From positions 1,763,501 through 1,827,500 of the forward strand of contig NZ_CP084758.1 of assembly GCF_020535565.1 (NCBI RefSeq): a stretch of 64,000 nt of DNA, in the 5' to 3' direction. Position 1 is the stretch's first letter. The number at the start of each line of letters is the position of its first letter. Source of the stretch: Shinella sp. XGS7. Its GTDB lineage: Bacteria > Pseudomonadota > Gammaproteobacteria > Burkholderiales > Burkholderiaceae_C. A program made the translations under genes and the position numbers. Positions 21,611 through 31,072 of this stretch are shown here, piece after piece. The notes beneath the pieces were generated by a model. That model worked only from the letters and a program-made list of their open reading frames with translations. It did not search any database and was not told the DNA's origin.

Positions 21611-22510
21611 ATGACCGCTGCCCTGCACACATCCTCGCTCACATCTCTCCCCCTGATCGCACGCGGCAAGGTGCGCGAGAACTACGCGGTCGGCGAGGAC
21701 CGCATCCTGATGGTGGCCTCGGACCGCATCTCGGCCTTCGACGTCATCATGGGCGAGCCCATTCCCGGCAAGGGCGCGCTGCTGACGAAGATGGCGCTGT
21801 TCTGGTTCGAGAAGCTGGGCGATATCGTCCCCAACCACCTGACCGGCGACGATCCGCTGTCCGCCGTCAGCACCGAGGCCGACCGCGCCCAGGTGCGCGA
21901 GCGCTCCATGCTGGTCAAGCGTCTCAAGCCCCTGCCCATCGAGGCCGTGGTGCGCGGCTACCTGGCCGGCAGCGGCTGGGCCGAATACAAGAGCAAGGGC
22001 GAGGTCTGCGGCGTCAAGCTGCCGGCTGGCCTGAACAATGCGTCCAAGCTGCCCGAGCCCATCTTCACCCCGGCCACCAAGGCCGAGATGGGCGACCATG
22101 ACGAGAACATCAGCTTCGAGCGCTGCGTGGAGATCATCGGCGCCGACCTGGCCGAGCGCGTGCGCGCCATCTCCATTGCCCTCTACAAGCGCGCGGCCGA
22201 CTACGCCGCCACCAAGGGCATCATCATTGCCGATACCAAGTTCGAGTTCGGCCTGGACGCCGACGGCACCCTGACCCTGATGGACGAGGTGCTGACGCCC
22301 GACTCCTCGCGCTACTGGCCCGCCGAGAGCTATGCCGTGGGCAGCAACCCGCCCAGCTACGACAAGCAGTTCCTGCGCGACTGGCTGGAACAGGCCCAGG
22401 TGGACGGCAAGCCCTGGGGCAAGGTGGCCCCCGCGCCGACCCTGCCGGCCGAGGTGATCGCGAACACCGCGGCCAAGTACCGCGAGGCCCTGGAACGCCT
22501 GACCCGCTGA
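21611..22510 (+). CDS. purC: SAICAR synthase (phosphoribosylaminoimidazole-succinocarboxamide synthase)
   Basis: PurC condenses CAIR with aspartate in purine synthesis, using ATP. The 299-residue length fits the longer (yeast-like) family found in betaproteobacteria. Motifs seen are [38 protein letters not shown] and IADTKFEFG. It is followed after 8 bases by a helical-repeat protein gene; purE and purK lie 2 kb downstream, past the divergent cnoX. Confidence 0.96.
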   Translation: MTAALHTSSLTSLPLIARGKVRENYAVGEDRILMVASDRISAFDVIMGEPIPGKGALLTKMALFWFEKLGDIVPNHLTGDDPLSAVSTEADRAQVRERSMLVKRLKPLPIEAVVRGYLAGSGWAEYKSKGEVCGVKLPAGLNNASKLPEPIFTPATKAEMGDHDENISFERCVEIIGADLAERVRAISIALYKRAADYAATKGIIIADTKFEFGLDADGTLTLMDEVLTPDSSRYWPAESYAVGSNPPSYDKQFLRDWLEQAQVDGKPWGKVAPAPTLPAEVIANTAAKYREALERLTR

Positions 22511-22518
22511 GCCCGGAC

Positions 22519-23619
22519 ATGGCCATCACCTCGCGTCTGCTGCAGCGTCTGGACCAGGCCATTGCCGGCGCGTCCGACCAGATCCAGGCCACCAGCTGGC
22601 GCGCCCAGCGCGCCGTGCTGCTGGCCCGCCACGGCCAGATGGCCGAAGCCCGCGAGGCCCTGACGGCCCTGCATCAGCTGGCCTTCCAGCACCCGCATCC
22701 GGCCCTGGGCGCCTGGCTGCATTTCGCCGAAGGGCTGATGAGCTACTTCAGCGACTTCGGCAGCGCCGCGGGCGACAAGATCCGCCGCGCCCAGGCCATG
22801 GCCCAGGCCGTGGGCCTGCGGGAGCTGGAGGCCTTGTGCAGCGCCTGGCAGGCCCATCTGGCCTATGTGCAGCACGATGTCGAGCGCCTGGTGCGCCACG
22901 CCCAGGACTGCCTGCGCCTGAGCGATGCCCAGCAGCACGGCGCGCGCAGCCGCCTGGCCGTGGCCCTGGGTCTGGCCTATCACTTCGCCGGGCGGGCCGA
23001 GACGGCCCAGACCTGGTATGCCGCGGCACGCCGTCACGCCGCGGCCGAGGGCGATGACGCCACCCAGTCGGCCCTGATCTACAACATGGCCGAAATGCGT
23101 TGCGCCCACCAGCGCCGCGAGAGCCTGGCCCACCCGGCCCGGCCTGTGCCCGAGCTGCTGCTGGGGGCCGATTCGGTCAAGCACTACGATGCCGCCGTGG
23201 GTGGCTCGGCCATGTCCGAGCTCACGCCGGTGCTGCGCGCCCAGATCCTGGTGGTGCAGGGCGACTATGCCCAGGCCCAGGCCTTGTACGAAGCGCATCT
23301 GCCGCAAGCCATGGCCCTGGGGCTGGCGCGCCTGGGCAGCAGCCTGCTGGCCGATCTGGCCTGGTGCCGGGTCAATCTGGGGCAGCGCGAGCAGGCCCTG
23401 AGCCAGGCCCAGGAGGCGGAGTTTGAGCTGGATCCGGCCTGCGATGTGGACGACCGCGCCGCCACCCACAGCCGCCTGGCCCAGGTCTATGGCGCCCTGG
23501 GCGATGCAGCCACGGCCCAGCGCCACGCGGCGCTGGCGAGCCAGGAATGGGCGGAATTCGAGCGCCAGCAGGCGCAATGGGCGGCCGCGCTGGATGCGGC
23601 CGGTCTGAACCGGCCCTGA
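22519..23619 (+). CDS. TPR-like helical repeat protein, function unknown
   Basis: This 366-residue, Ala/Gln/Leu-rich, almost wholly helical protein has a tetratricopeptide-like pattern (HPALGAWLHFAEGLMSYF, HGARSRLAVALGLAYHFAG, SRLAQVYGALGDAATAQRHA). It has no signal peptide. It begins 8 bases after purC and is probably cotranscribed. Similar proteins next to purC are usually annotated only as hypothetical or TPR proteins. It probably acts in protein contacts; I see no catalytic motif. Confidence 0.75.
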   Translation: MAITSRLLQRLDQAIAGASDQIQATSWRAQRAVLLARHGQMAEAREALTALHQLAFQHPHPALGAWLHFAEGLMSYFSDFGSAAGDKIRRAQAMAQAVGLRELEALCSAWQAHLAYVQHDVERLVRHAQDCLRLSDAQQHGARSRLAVALGLAYHFAGRAETAQTWYAAARRHAAAEGDDATQSALIYNMAEMRCAHQRRESLAHPARPVPELLLGADSVKHYDAAVGGSAMSELTPVLRAQILVVQGDYAQAQALYEAHLPQAMALGLARLGSSLLADLAWCRVNLGQREQALSQAQEAEFELDPACDVDDRAATHSRLAQVYGALGDAATAQRHAALASQEWAEFERQQAQWAAALDAAGLNRP

Positions 23620-23632
23620 GGCCGGCTGGCCC

Positions 23633-24586
23633 TCAGAACAGGGCCATGCTCAGCTTGCGGCGGTACTGGTCCACCAGCGGGTCGCTGGCGGGCACCACGG
23701 CCTTGCCGGCAATCTCCAGCGTGCTCTTCGGCTCGGCGCCGGCCTGGGGTTTGGGCGCGGGCTTGCTGAGCAGCTCCAGGATCGCCACATAGAGCTTGCG
23801 CGCGGCCTCGCCGTTCCAGGTCTTGTCGCGCATGATGATTTCCAGCAGCTCGTCCATGGCCTCGGGGAAGTGCAGGGCGGCCAGATGCGTCTGGGCCAGG
23901 GCGTAGCGGGCCTCGAAGTCGCGCTTGTTGGCGGCGAGGGCGGCCTGCAGGGCGGCGGCGTCAACACGGGCCGCGGTCTCCATGGCGGCCATCCACTGGG
24001 CCAGGGCGGCGAAGCGGGCATGCGGGGTCAGGGTGTCGGCGGCGCGCTCGGCCACCGGGGCGAAGGCGGCCTGGGCTTCGGCCAGACGGCCCTGCTCCAG
24101 CAAGGCCTTCACCAGATCGAAGCGCGCGGCCTCGTTGGCCGGATCGGTCTCCACCGCCTGGGCCAGCTTGGCCAGGGCGGAGTCCAGATCGCCTTCGGCC
24201 AGCAGCTCCTCGGCCTCGGCCAGTTCTTCCTCGGCCTCCAGGGCCTCGCCGCTGGGCACATGCTTGTCCAGGAACTCGCGGATCTGGGCTTCGGGAATGG
24301 CGCCCACAAAGCCGTCCACCGGCTGGCCGCCGACGAACATCACGCAGAAGGGGATGGAGCGCACGCCAAAGGCCTGGGAGAGCTGGCCGGCGATCTCGGG
24401 CTGTTCATCGCTATTGAGCTTGGCCAGCAGGAAGCGGCCGCCGTAGGCGGTTTCCAGCTTCTCCAGCACCGGGCCCAGGCTCTTGCAGGGGCCGCACCAG
24501 GGCGCCCAGATGTCCAGCAGCACCGGCTGGCTCATGGAAGCCTGCAGCAGCTCGGTTTCGAAGTTCTGTATGGTGATGTCGATCAT
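23633..24586 (-). CDS. cnoX: Thioredoxin-TPR chaperedoxin, CnoX/YbbN-like
   Basis: This 317-residue protein has an N-terminal thioredoxin domain (about 1-110) with an intact WCGPC active site (Cys31 and Cys34) and a C-terminal tetratricopeptide domain (about 125-290). E. coli CnoX, from memory, lacks a redox-active CxxC pair, so this one may keep oxidoreductase activity as well as holdase activity and hand-over to GroEL. The cytosolic location fits the lack of a signal peptide. It is transcribed divergently from purE, with about 90 bases between the two starts. Confidence 0.92.
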   Translation of the reverse strand: MIDITIQNFETELLQASMSQPVLLDIWAPWCGPCKSLGPVLEKLETAYGGRFLLAKLNSDEQPEIAGQLSQAFGVRSIPFCVMFVGGQPVDGFVGAIPEAQIREFLDKHVPSGEALEAEEELAEAEELLAEGDLDSALAKLAQAVETDPANEAARFDLVKALLEQGRLAEAQAAFAPVAERAADTLTPHARFAALAQWMAAMETAARVDAAALQAALAANKRDFEARYALAQTHLAALHFPEAMDELLEIIMRDKTWNGEAARKLYVAILELLSKPAPKPQAGAEPKSTLEIAGKAVVPASDPLVDQYRRKLSMALF

Positions 24587-24675
24587 GGGGGTCTCGAGGG
24601 CTCGGCTGGGGACTTGGCGGCACCCGCCTACAATTCAAGGTTTCTTTTCCGCCTGTTCAGCGATTGGAGCGAGCC

Positions 24676-25173
24676 GTGAGCAACGTCTCCCCCCTGGTCG
24701 GCGTGGTGATGGGTTCCAGCAGTGACTGGGAGACCATGAAGCACGCCGCCGACATTCTCTCCGAGTTCGGCATCCCTTTCGAGGCGCAGGTCGTCTCGGC
24801 CCACCGCATGCCCGACGAGATGTTTGCCTATGCCGAGGCCGCCGAGGGCCGCGGCCTGCGCGCCATCATCGCCGGGGCCGGCGGTGCGGCGCATCTGCCC
24901 GGCATGCTGGCGGCCAAGACCCCGGTGCCCGTGCTGGGCGTGCCGGTGGCCAGCCGCCATCTGCAGGGCGTGGATTCCCTGCACTCCATCGTGCAGATGC
25001 CCAAGGGCATTCCGGTGGCCACCTTTGCCATCGGCACGGCCGGCGCCGGCAATGCGGCCCTGTTCGCCGTGGCCATGCTGGCCAGCGGTGATGCCGCCCT
25101 GCGCGACAAGCTGGCCGCCTACCGCGTGGCCCAGACCGAGAAGGCACGCGCCATGACGAAGGATCTGGTCTGA
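24676..25173 (+). CDS. purE: N5-carboxyaminoimidazole ribonucleotide mutase
   Basis: PurE converts N5-CAIR to CAIR in purine synthesis. The 165-residue class I protein has [12 protein letters not shown], the catalytic SAHRMP His, and [10 protein letters not shown]. The start is a GTG at 24676, with GGAG just upstream; a TTG twelve bases earlier is less likely. The stop overlaps the purK ATG by one base (TGATG), so the two are translationally coupled. Confidence 0.96.
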   Translation: MSNVSPLVGVVMGSSSDWETMKHAADILSEFGIPFEAQVVSAHRMPDEMFAYAEAAEGRGLRAIIAGAGGAAHLPGMLAAKTPVPVLGVPVASRHLQGVDSLHSIVQMPKGIPVATFAIGTAGAGNAALFAVAMLASGDAALRDKLAAYRVAQTEKARAMTKDLV

Positions 25174-26348
25174 TGAGCGACGTTCTGCTGCCCGGCGCCA
25201 CGCTGGGCGTGCTCGGCGGAGGCCAGCTGGGCCGCATGTTCGTGCATGCGGCGCAGAGCCTGGGCTACCGCACCGTGGTGCTGGACCCCGATGCCGACAG
25301 TCCGGCCGGCGCCGTGGCGCATGAGCACATCCGCGCCGACTACCTGGACGAGGAGGCCTTGGCCGCCCTGGCCGCGGCCTGCGACGCCATCACCACCGAG
25401 TTCGAGAATGTGCCGGCCCGCGCCCTGGAGCTGCTGGCCGCGCAGCGCCCCGTGGCCCCGGCCGGCCACTGCGTGGCCATCTGCCAGGACCGCGCCGCCG
25501 AGAAGGCGCATTTCCGCGCCAGCGGCGTGGACTGCGCGCCCTATGCCTACCTCAGCAGCGCGGCCGATCTGGCGGCGCTGGACGAGGCCCGCCTGCTGCC
25601 CGGCATCCTCAAGACCGCCCGCATGGGCTATGACGGCAAGGGCCAGGTGCGCGTGCGCAGCCGCGAGGAGCTGCAGCGCGCCTGGGAAGAGCTGGGTCAG
25701 CTGCCCTGCGTGCTCGAGAAGATGCTGCCCCTGCAGCTGGAGCTCTCGGTGATCGTGGCCCGCGGCCGCGACGGCGCGGTGGTGCAGTTCCCGGTGCAGC
25801 AGAACCTGCACCGCGACGGCATCCTGGCCGTGACCGAGGTGCCGGCCCCGGCCGTGGATGCGGTCCTGCAGGCCCGCGCTGCCGAGTCGGCCGCGCGCAT
25901 CGCGGCCGAGATGGGCTATGTGGGCGTGCTGTGCATCGAGTTCTTCCTGCTGCAGGACGGCAGCCTGGTGGTCAACGAGATGGCGCCGCGCCCGCACAAC
26001 TCCGGCCACTACACGCTCAATGCCTGTGACGCCTCGCAGTTTGAACTGCAGGTGCGGGCCCTGGCCGGCCTGCCCCTGATCACGCCGCGCCTGCATTCGC
26101 CGACCGTGATGCTGAACCTGCTGGGCGATCTCTGGTTTGACCCCCAGGATCCCGCGCGCGCCGCCCGCGAGCCCGACTGGGCCGGCGTGCTGGCCCTGCC
26201 CGGCACCCATCTGCATCTCTACGGCAAGGCCAGCGCCCGCCGCGGCCGCAAGATGGGGCATCTGAATGTGAGCGCGGCCACGCCCGAGGCGGCCCGTGCC
26301 ACCGCTCGCCGCGCGGCGGCCCTGCTGGGCCTGCCCGAGGCCTGGTGA
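25173..26348 (+). CDS. purK: N5-carboxyaminoimidazole ribonucleotide synthase
   Basis: PurK makes N5-CAIR from AIR, bicarbonate and ATP, feeding PurE. The 391-residue ATP-grasp protein shows LGGGQLGRM at the N-terminus, [11 protein letters not shown] in the nucleotide region and [12 protein letters not shown] for the metal/phosphate site. It overlaps purE by one base and is followed by a Sua5-type gene 6 bases later, so purE-purK-sua5 is probably one operon. Confidence 0.96.
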   Translation: MSDVLLPGATLGVLGGGQLGRMFVHAAQSLGYRTVVLDPDADSPAGAVAHEHIRADYLDEEALAALAAACDAITTEFENVPARALELLAAQRPVAPAGHCVAICQDRAAEKAHFRASGVDCAPYAYLSSAADLAALDEARLLPGILKTARMGYDGKGQVRVRSREELQRAWEELGQLPCVLEKMLPLQLELSVIVARGRDGAVVQFPVQQNLHRDGILAVTEVPAPAVDAVLQARAAESAARIAAEMGYVGVLCIEFFLLQDGSLVVNEMAPRPHNSGHYTLNACDASQFELQVRALAGLPLITPRLHSPTVMLNLLGDLWFDPQDPARAAREPDWAGVLALPGTHLHLYGKASARRGRKMGHLNVSAATPEAARATARRAAALLGLPEAW

Positions 26349-26354
26349 GCCATC

Positions 26355-27362
26355 ATGCTGCTTGACGGCCACGACCCCGCCGCCCTGCGCCAGGCCGCCC
26401 AGGCCCTGGCCGCAGGCGAGCTGGTGGCCCTGCCCACCGAAACCGTCTACGGCCTGGGCGCCCGCGCCGACCAGGACGCGGCCGTGGCCAAGATCTTCGC
26501 GGCCAAGGGCCGGCCCAGCGACCACCCGCTGATCGTCCATGTGCTGGACATCGCCGAGGCCGAGGCCTTCACCAGCGGTCTGCCGCCGGTGGCGCGGCGC
26601 CTGATGCAGGCCTTCTGGCCCGGGCCGCTGACCGTGATCGTGCCGCGTGCGCCCGGCGTGGCCGCCGCCGCCGCCGGTGGCCAGGACAGCGTGGGCCTGC
26701 GCTGCCCCGCCCACCCCGTGGCCCGTGCCCTGCTGGATGAGGCGCGCCGCCTGGGTGTGCACGGCGTGGCCGCGCCCAGTGCCAACCGCTTCGGCAAGGT
26801 CAGCCCCACGCGGGCGGCCCATGTGCAGAGCGAGTTCGGTGCCGATCTGCTGGTGCTGGACGGTGGCGCCTGCGAGGTGGGCATCGAGTCCAGCATCGTG
26901 GACTGCAGCCGCGGCCACCCGGTGCTGCTGCGTCCCGGCATCCTCACCCCGGCCCAGATCGAGGCCGCGGCGGGCGAGCCCCTGCGCGCGCGCGACGGCG
27001 GCACACCGCGTGCCTCCGGCACCCTGGCCGCGCATTACGCGCCCCAGGCCGTGGTCAGTCTGCTGACGCCCGAGGCCCTGCGCGAGCGCCTGAACGCTCA
27101 GCAACAAAGGCCCGACGGGCTGGCGGTATATTCCCGTTCGCTGTCCCCGCTTGCGGGGGTGGCGCTGTGGCGGGCCATGCCCGGCGATGCAGCGGCGGCG
27201 GCCTTCGAGCTGTTTGCCGTGCTGCGGGAGCTGGACGCGGCCGGTGCCCGAGAAATCTGGATCGAGGCGCCGCCCGCGGACAGCGCCTGGGACGGTGTGC
27301 GAGACCGCCTGGCCCGAGCCGCCGCAGCCTTTGCTGCGCAGCCCGGTGCAGGCAAGGCCTGA
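26355..27362 (+). CDS. L-threonylcarbamoyladenylate synthase (Sua5 type)
   Basis: This enzyme makes threonylcarbamoyl-AMP from Thr, bicarbonate and ATP, the first step to t6A37 in ANN-decoding tRNAs. The 335-residue length indicates the two-domain Sua5 form: a YrdC domain (about 10-200; LPTETVYGLGARAD, KGRPSDHPLIVHV, SANRFGKVSPTRAAHV) plus a C-terminal Sua5 domain (about 220-335). The second t6A gene in this window, tsaB, is 2.5 kb downstream. Many genomes also carry a single-domain TsaC elsewhere. Confidence 0.93.
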   Translation: MLLDGHDPAALRQAAQALAAGELVALPTETVYGLGARADQDAAVAKIFAAKGRPSDHPLIVHVLDIAEAEAFTSGLPPVARRLMQAFWPGPLTVIVPRAPGVAAAAAGGQDSVGLRCPAHPVARALLDEARRLGVHGVAAPSANRFGKVSPTRAAHVQSEFGADLLVLDGGACEVGIESSIVDCSRGHPVLLRPGILTPAQIEAAAGEPLRARDGGTPRASGTLAAHYAPQAVVSLLTPEALRERLNAQQQRPDGLAVYSRSLSPLAGVALWRAMPGDAAAAAFELFAVLRELDAAGAREIWIEAPPADSAWDGVRDRLARAAAAFAAQPGAGKA

Positions 27363-27392
27363 GATCGATCAGTCGAAAAGTCTGGAGAGTTG

Positions 27393-28325
27393 ATGAAGTT
27401 TCTGAAGCAAGGCGCACTGGCGCTGGCGGCTGCGGCCGTGTTGACCGCCTGCGGCGGCGGTGGCGGCCAGATCGAGCCCTTCAAGCCCAAGAGCATCAAG
27501 GCCTTCGGCGACGAGACCAGCGTGATCACCTCGGCCGGCCGCAAGTACACGGTCAATGCCACCGATGCCAACGATGTGCTGGTCTGCTCCAGCAACCCGA
27601 TCTGGATCCAGGCCCTGGCCGGCTCCTTCGGTCTGGTGTTTGCCGAGTGCAACCCCAACAACGTCACCCCGCCCAGCGGCAAGATCTACGCCGCGGCTGG
27701 CGCCAAGGTGGCCGACGTCAAGGCGCAGGTGGATGCCGCCTTCAATGCCGGCGGCTTCAGCAGCACCGATCTGGTGTCCATGCTGGCCGGTGCCAACGAT
27801 GTGCTGGAGCTCTATGCCCAGTATCCGCAGCAGGGCCTGGACGCGCTCAAGGCCCAGGCGGGTCAGCGCGGCCGCGACCTGGCCGACCAGGTCAACCGCA
27901 TCGCCAATGCCGGCGGTCGCGTGATCGTGGCCACCCTGCCGGACCTGGGCCTGACGCCCTTTGCCATCAAGGAGCGTCAGAGCAAGCCGGACACCGACCG
28001 CGCCAAGCTGCTGACCGAGCTCATCACCGAGTTCAACAACCAGCTGCGCCTGAACATCCTCAACGACGGGCGTCTGATCGGTCTGGTGCTGGCCGATGAG
28101 ATGAGTCAGGCCATCGTGCGTTTCCCCTCCGCCTTCGGCTACAGCAATGTGACCGAAGCGGTCTGCCTGGACAGCAGCCTGCCCCTGCAGTGCACCAGCA
28201 AGACCCTGGTGACCGGTGGTTCGGCCGACAGCTATCTCTGGGCCTCGTCGGTGCTGCTGAGCCCGGCCGGCCAGGGCCGTCTGGGCCTGCTGGCCCAGAC
28301 CCGCGCGCTGAACAACCCGTTCTGA
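27393..28325 (+). CDS. SGNH/GDSL-like lipoprotein with non-canonical active site
   Basis: This 310-residue predicted lipoprotein has a signal peptide with lipobox LTAC (Cys about 20), then a Gly run. The fold resembles GDSL-type hydrolases: block I is FGDETS instead of GDS, block III is intact GAND, and the block V region reads DSYLWASSVLLSPAG, where a DxxH pair is expected but no His is present. Either catalysis is lost or shifted, or this is a divergent subfamily. The ATG at 27393 follows GGAGAG; a TTG directly before it is in frame. It converges on dacB with a GC-rich hairpin between. Confidence 0.7.
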   Translation: MKFLKQGALALAAAAVLTACGGGGGQIEPFKPKSIKAFGDETSVITSAGRKYTVNATDANDVLVCSSNPIWIQALAGSFGLVFAECNPNNVTPPSGKIYAAAGAKVADVKAQVDAAFNAGGFSSTDLVSMLAGANDVLELYAQYPQQGLDALKAQAGQRGRDLADQVNRIANAGGRVIVATLPDLGLTPFAIKERQSKPDTDRAKLLTELITEFNNQLRLNILNDGRLIGLVLADEMSQAIVRFPSAFGYSNVTEAVCLDSSLPLQCTSKTLVTGGSADSYLWASSVLLSPAGQGRLGLLAQTRALNNPF

Positions 28326-28335
28326 GCGTGCGCCT

Positions 28336-28356
28336 GCGCGGGGCGGGGCCCCGCGC
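28336..28356. terminator. GC-rich hairpin between convergent genes
   Basis: A perfect 9-base stem GCGCGGGGC pairs with GCCCCGCGC around the loop GGG, between the convergent stops of the SGNH-like gene and dacB. There is no U run on either strand, so it is a likely but unproven bidirectional transcription end. Confidence 0.45.
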
Positions 28357-28362
28357 GGCAGA

Positions 28363-29844
28363 TCAGGGCGCGTCCTGCACCGCCCATTGCAGCAAGGCAT
28401 CCAGCGCCGGCCGCCCCGCGGCCGCGCGCGGATGCTGCAGCATCGCCACCATCACATAGCGCCGGCCCGAGTCGGTGTGCACATAGCCGGCCAGCGCCGT
28501 CACATCGCGCAGGGAGCCGGTCTTCAGATGCGCACGGCCATAGGCCGGGCCATAGCGCAGGGCGCCGCCGCGCGTGAGCGTGCCGTCCTGGCCCGCGATG
28601 GGCAGGGCCGCCACGAACTCCGGCATCTGCGGGCCGGCCCAGGCCTGGCGCAGCAGCAGACCCAGCTGGCGTGGCTTGAGCCGGCTCTGGCGCGAGAGGC
28701 CCGAGCCGTTTTCCAGCCAGATCTCCTCGTCCTCGCCCAGGCGCTGCACCAGCCAGCGCCGCAGCTGCTCGCGCGCGCCCTCCAGCGTGGCGGGGCGCTC
28801 GCGCGCCAGGCTCAGCAGCAGCATCTCGGCGCCCAGATTGGCGCTGTGCTTGAGGATGTCGCGCAGCACCTCGGCCAGGGGCGGGGAGGCGAAGCTGAAG
28901 AGCGGCGGGCTGTCCGCCGGCGCCGTACCGGCGCGCACCTGGCCCCGCAGGCTGCCGCCCAGCTCCAGCCATTGCGCCCGCAGCAGGCGGGCGTTGTAGC
29001 TGGCGGGTTCGGGGTCGGCCAGGGGCCAGCTCAGTTCGCCGCAGCTCGTGGGGTAGGTGCCGGCAAAGCGCAGGGGCTGGCCCTCCTGCCAGAGCAGGCG
29101 CAGGCCGCCGCGCCAGTCATTGCAGGGGCCGCTGGCCAGGGGCACGCTCTGGGGCAGGCCGGGCAGGGGCGGGTCGGCGCTGATGTGGGCGATGCCCCGG
29201 GCCGGGTCGGGCCGGAAGCCAAAGAGCAGGGCCTTGTGATTGAGCAGCAGGGCCTCGGGCGTGGCATTGCCGGGGCGCCAGGGCTCGCCGTCGAAATCGG
29301 CCGGGCCGCCCGGCCAGGGCGCGAAGGCGCTGCCGTCCAGCACGATATCGCCCTCGATCTCGCGCAGGCCCAGGCCGCGCAGGCGCTGCAGCAGCAGCCA
29401 CAGCCGCTCCCGCACCAGCTTGGGGTCGCCCACGCCCTTGATCACCAGATCGCCGGTGAGCCGCCCGGTTTCGGGCTGGAATCGGCCCAGCATCCAGACC
29501 GGGGTCTGCCAGGTCCAGGCCGGCCCCAACTGCTCCAGGGCCGCCAGGCCCGTCACCAGCTTGAGCAGGGAAGCGGGGTTGAAGGCCTTGTCCGCCTGCC
29601 ACTGCAGGCGGGGCGCGCCGCCGTCCACCGGCTGCAGCCACACGCCCAGGGCCTGCTCGGGAATCTGGGCCTGGCGTAGGGCCTGTTGCACCACCGCCGG
29701 CAGGGGGCTGGTGCCGCTCGGGTTCTGGGCCTGCGCGCTGCTGTGGACGCAGCTCAGGGCGGCCAGCAGCAGGGCCGCGCCATGAGCCCGGGCCCGGGGA
29801 CGCCGGCGCCCGCCGGCAAGGGGGTGGAGAGGCATGGCGGTCAT
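28363..29844 (-). CDS. dacB: D-alanyl-D-alanine carboxypeptidase/endopeptidase (PBP4 type)
   Basis: This periplasmic low-molecular-weight penicillin-binding protein of class C trims peptidoglycan side chains. The 493-residue precursor has a signal peptide ending near SSAQA (about 39). The catalytic SxxK is SLLK in NPASLLKLVTG, the SxN-equivalent is NGSGLSR, and KTG is in LKTGSLRDVT. A large insert between motifs 1 and 2 is typical of PBP4. It is transcribed divergently from tsaB with about 23 bases between the starts. Confidence 0.94.
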   Translation of the reverse strand: MTAMPLHPLAGGRRRPRARAHGAALLLAALSCVHSSAQAQNPSGTSPLPAVVQQALRQAQIPEQALGVWLQPVDGGAPRLQWQADKAFNPASLLKLVTGLAALEQLGPAWTWQTPVWMLGRFQPETGRLTGDLVIKGVGDPKLVRERLWLLLQRLRGLGLREIEGDIVLDGSAFAPWPGGPADFDGEPWRPGNATPEALLLNHKALLFGFRPDPARGIAHISADPPLPGLPQSVPLASGPCNDWRGGLRLLWQEGQPLRFAGTYPTSCGELSWPLADPEPASYNARLLRAQWLELGGSLRGQVRAGTAPADSPPLFSFASPPLAEVLRDILKHSANLGAEMLLLSLARERPATLEGAREQLRRWLVQRLGEDEEIWLENGSGLSRQSRLKPRQLGLLLRQAWAGPQMPEFVAALPIAGQDGTLTRGGALRYGPAYGRAHLKTGSLRDVTALAGYVHTDSGRRYVMVAMLQHPRAAAGRPALDALLQWAVQDAP

Positions 29845-29867
29845 GATCGCAAGGCTACACTCCCGGG

Positions 29868-30575
29868 ATGACCGTGTTGCTGGCCCTGGATAGTTCGACC
29901 GAAAGCATGGCGCTGGCCCTCACGGCGCCGGCGGGACAGTGGCTGCACGAAGCCGAGGGCGGTCCCAAGGCCTCCGAGGCCCTGCTGCCGGCCCTGCAAG
30001 CCCTGCTGGATCAGGCCGGCCTGGCCCTGGCCCAGGTTGATGCCATCGGCTTTGGCCGCGGCCCAGGCGCCTTCACCGGCCTGCGCACCGCCTGTGCCGT
30101 GGCCCAGGGCCTGGCCTTCGGTGCCGGCAAGCCGGTGCTGGCCCTGGACAGCCTGATGCTGGTGGCCGAGGACGCGCGCCAGCAGTCCGGCGGCGCCCTG
30201 AGCGAATGCTGGGTGGTGATGGATGCACGCATGGGCGAGATCTATGCCGGCGCCTATCGCCATGACGGCCAGCACTGGCAGGTCGAGTGTGCTCCGGCGC
30301 TCTACGGTCCGGCCAGCCTGCAAGCCCTGTGGGCCGGCACACCGCCGCGCGCCCTGTGCGGCAGCGCCCTGGCGGTGTTCGAGGGCCTGAGCCCCGATCC
30401 GGACCTGCCGGCCTGGCCCCAGACCCGCTCGCGCGCCGCGGCCCTGGCCGCCTTGGTCGGCTCGGCCTGGGCCCAGGGGCTGGGTGAGCCGGCCGAGCAG
30501 GCCATGCCGCTGTATGTGCGCGACAAGGTGGCCCAGACCACCGAGGAACGCCTGGCTGCGCGGGCATCGGCATGA
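29868..30575 (+). CDS. tsaB: tRNA threonylcarbamoyladenosine biosynthesis protein TsaB
   Basis: TsaB is the scaffold partner of TsaD in t6A modification of tRNA. The 235-residue protein has the ASKHA N-terminus LALDSSTESMALAL and GFGRGPGAFTGLRTA. It heads a chain of four plus-strand genes, each overlapping the next by 4 bases (ATGA): tsaB, rimI, a family 4 uracil-DNA glycosylase and a PAS/GGDEF/EAL protein. The tsaB-rimI pairing is common in proteobacteria. Confidence 0.95.
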   Translation: MTVLLALDSSTESMALALTAPAGQWLHEAEGGPKASEALLPALQALLDQAGLALAQVDAIGFGRGPGAFTGLRTACAVAQGLAFGAGKPVLALDSLMLVAEDARQQSGGALSECWVVMDARMGEIYAGAYRHDGQHWQVECAPALYGPASLQALWAGTPPRALCGSALAVFEGLSPDPDLPAWPQTRSRAAALAALVGSAWAQGLGEPAEQAMPLYVRDKVAQTTEERLAARASA

Positions 30576-31072
30576 ACCTGAGTTCCGTGCAGGCCGAGAC
30601 CTGGCTGCAGCCCATGCAGGTGGGGGATGTGGAGGCGGTGCTGCTGATCGAGCAGCAGGCTTATGAGTTCCCCTGGAGCCGCGGCAATTTCATCGACTCC
30701 CTGGCCGCGGGCTATGCCGCCCAGGTGCTGCGCGCCGAGGACGGCCGTCTGCTGGGCTATTTCCTGGCCATGGAAGGCGTCGGGGAACTGCACCTGCTGA
30801 ACATCACCGTGGCGCTCGAGGCCCAGGGCCAGGGCCATGCCCGGCGCATGCTGGATGCCTTGCAGACCCTGGCCCGCCGCCTGGCCTGCGAGCAGATCTG
30901 GCTGGAGGTGCGCCAGAGCAATGCGCGCGCCCGCGCCATCTATCTGCGCTATGGCTTCACCGAGGTCGGCCAGCGCCGCGCCTACTACCCGGCCGCCCAG
31001 GGCCAGCGCGAGGACGCGGTGCTGATGAGCCTGCGCCTGGACGCTGCCGAGGGCGGGGAGGGCGCCGCATGA
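30572..31072 (+). CDS. rimI: Ribosomal protein S18 alanine N-acetyltransferase
   Basis: This GNAT-family enzyme acetylates the N-terminal Ala of ribosomal protein S18. The 166-residue protein contains LHLLNITVALEAQGQGHAR, the acetyl-CoA pyrophosphate-binding loop (Q-x-x-G-x-G/A type), and the ARAIYLRYGFTEVG block typical of RimI. It overlaps tsaB at its start and the glycosylase gene at its end, both by ATGA. Confidence 0.93.
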   Translation: MNLSSVQAETWLQPMQVGDVEAVLLIEQQAYEFPWSRGNFIDSLAAGYAAQVLRAEDGRLLGYFLAMEGVGELHLLNITVALEAQGQGHARRMLDALQTLARRLACEQIWLEVRQSNARARAIYLRYGFTEVGQRRAYYPAAQGQREDAVLMSLRLDAAEGGEGAA

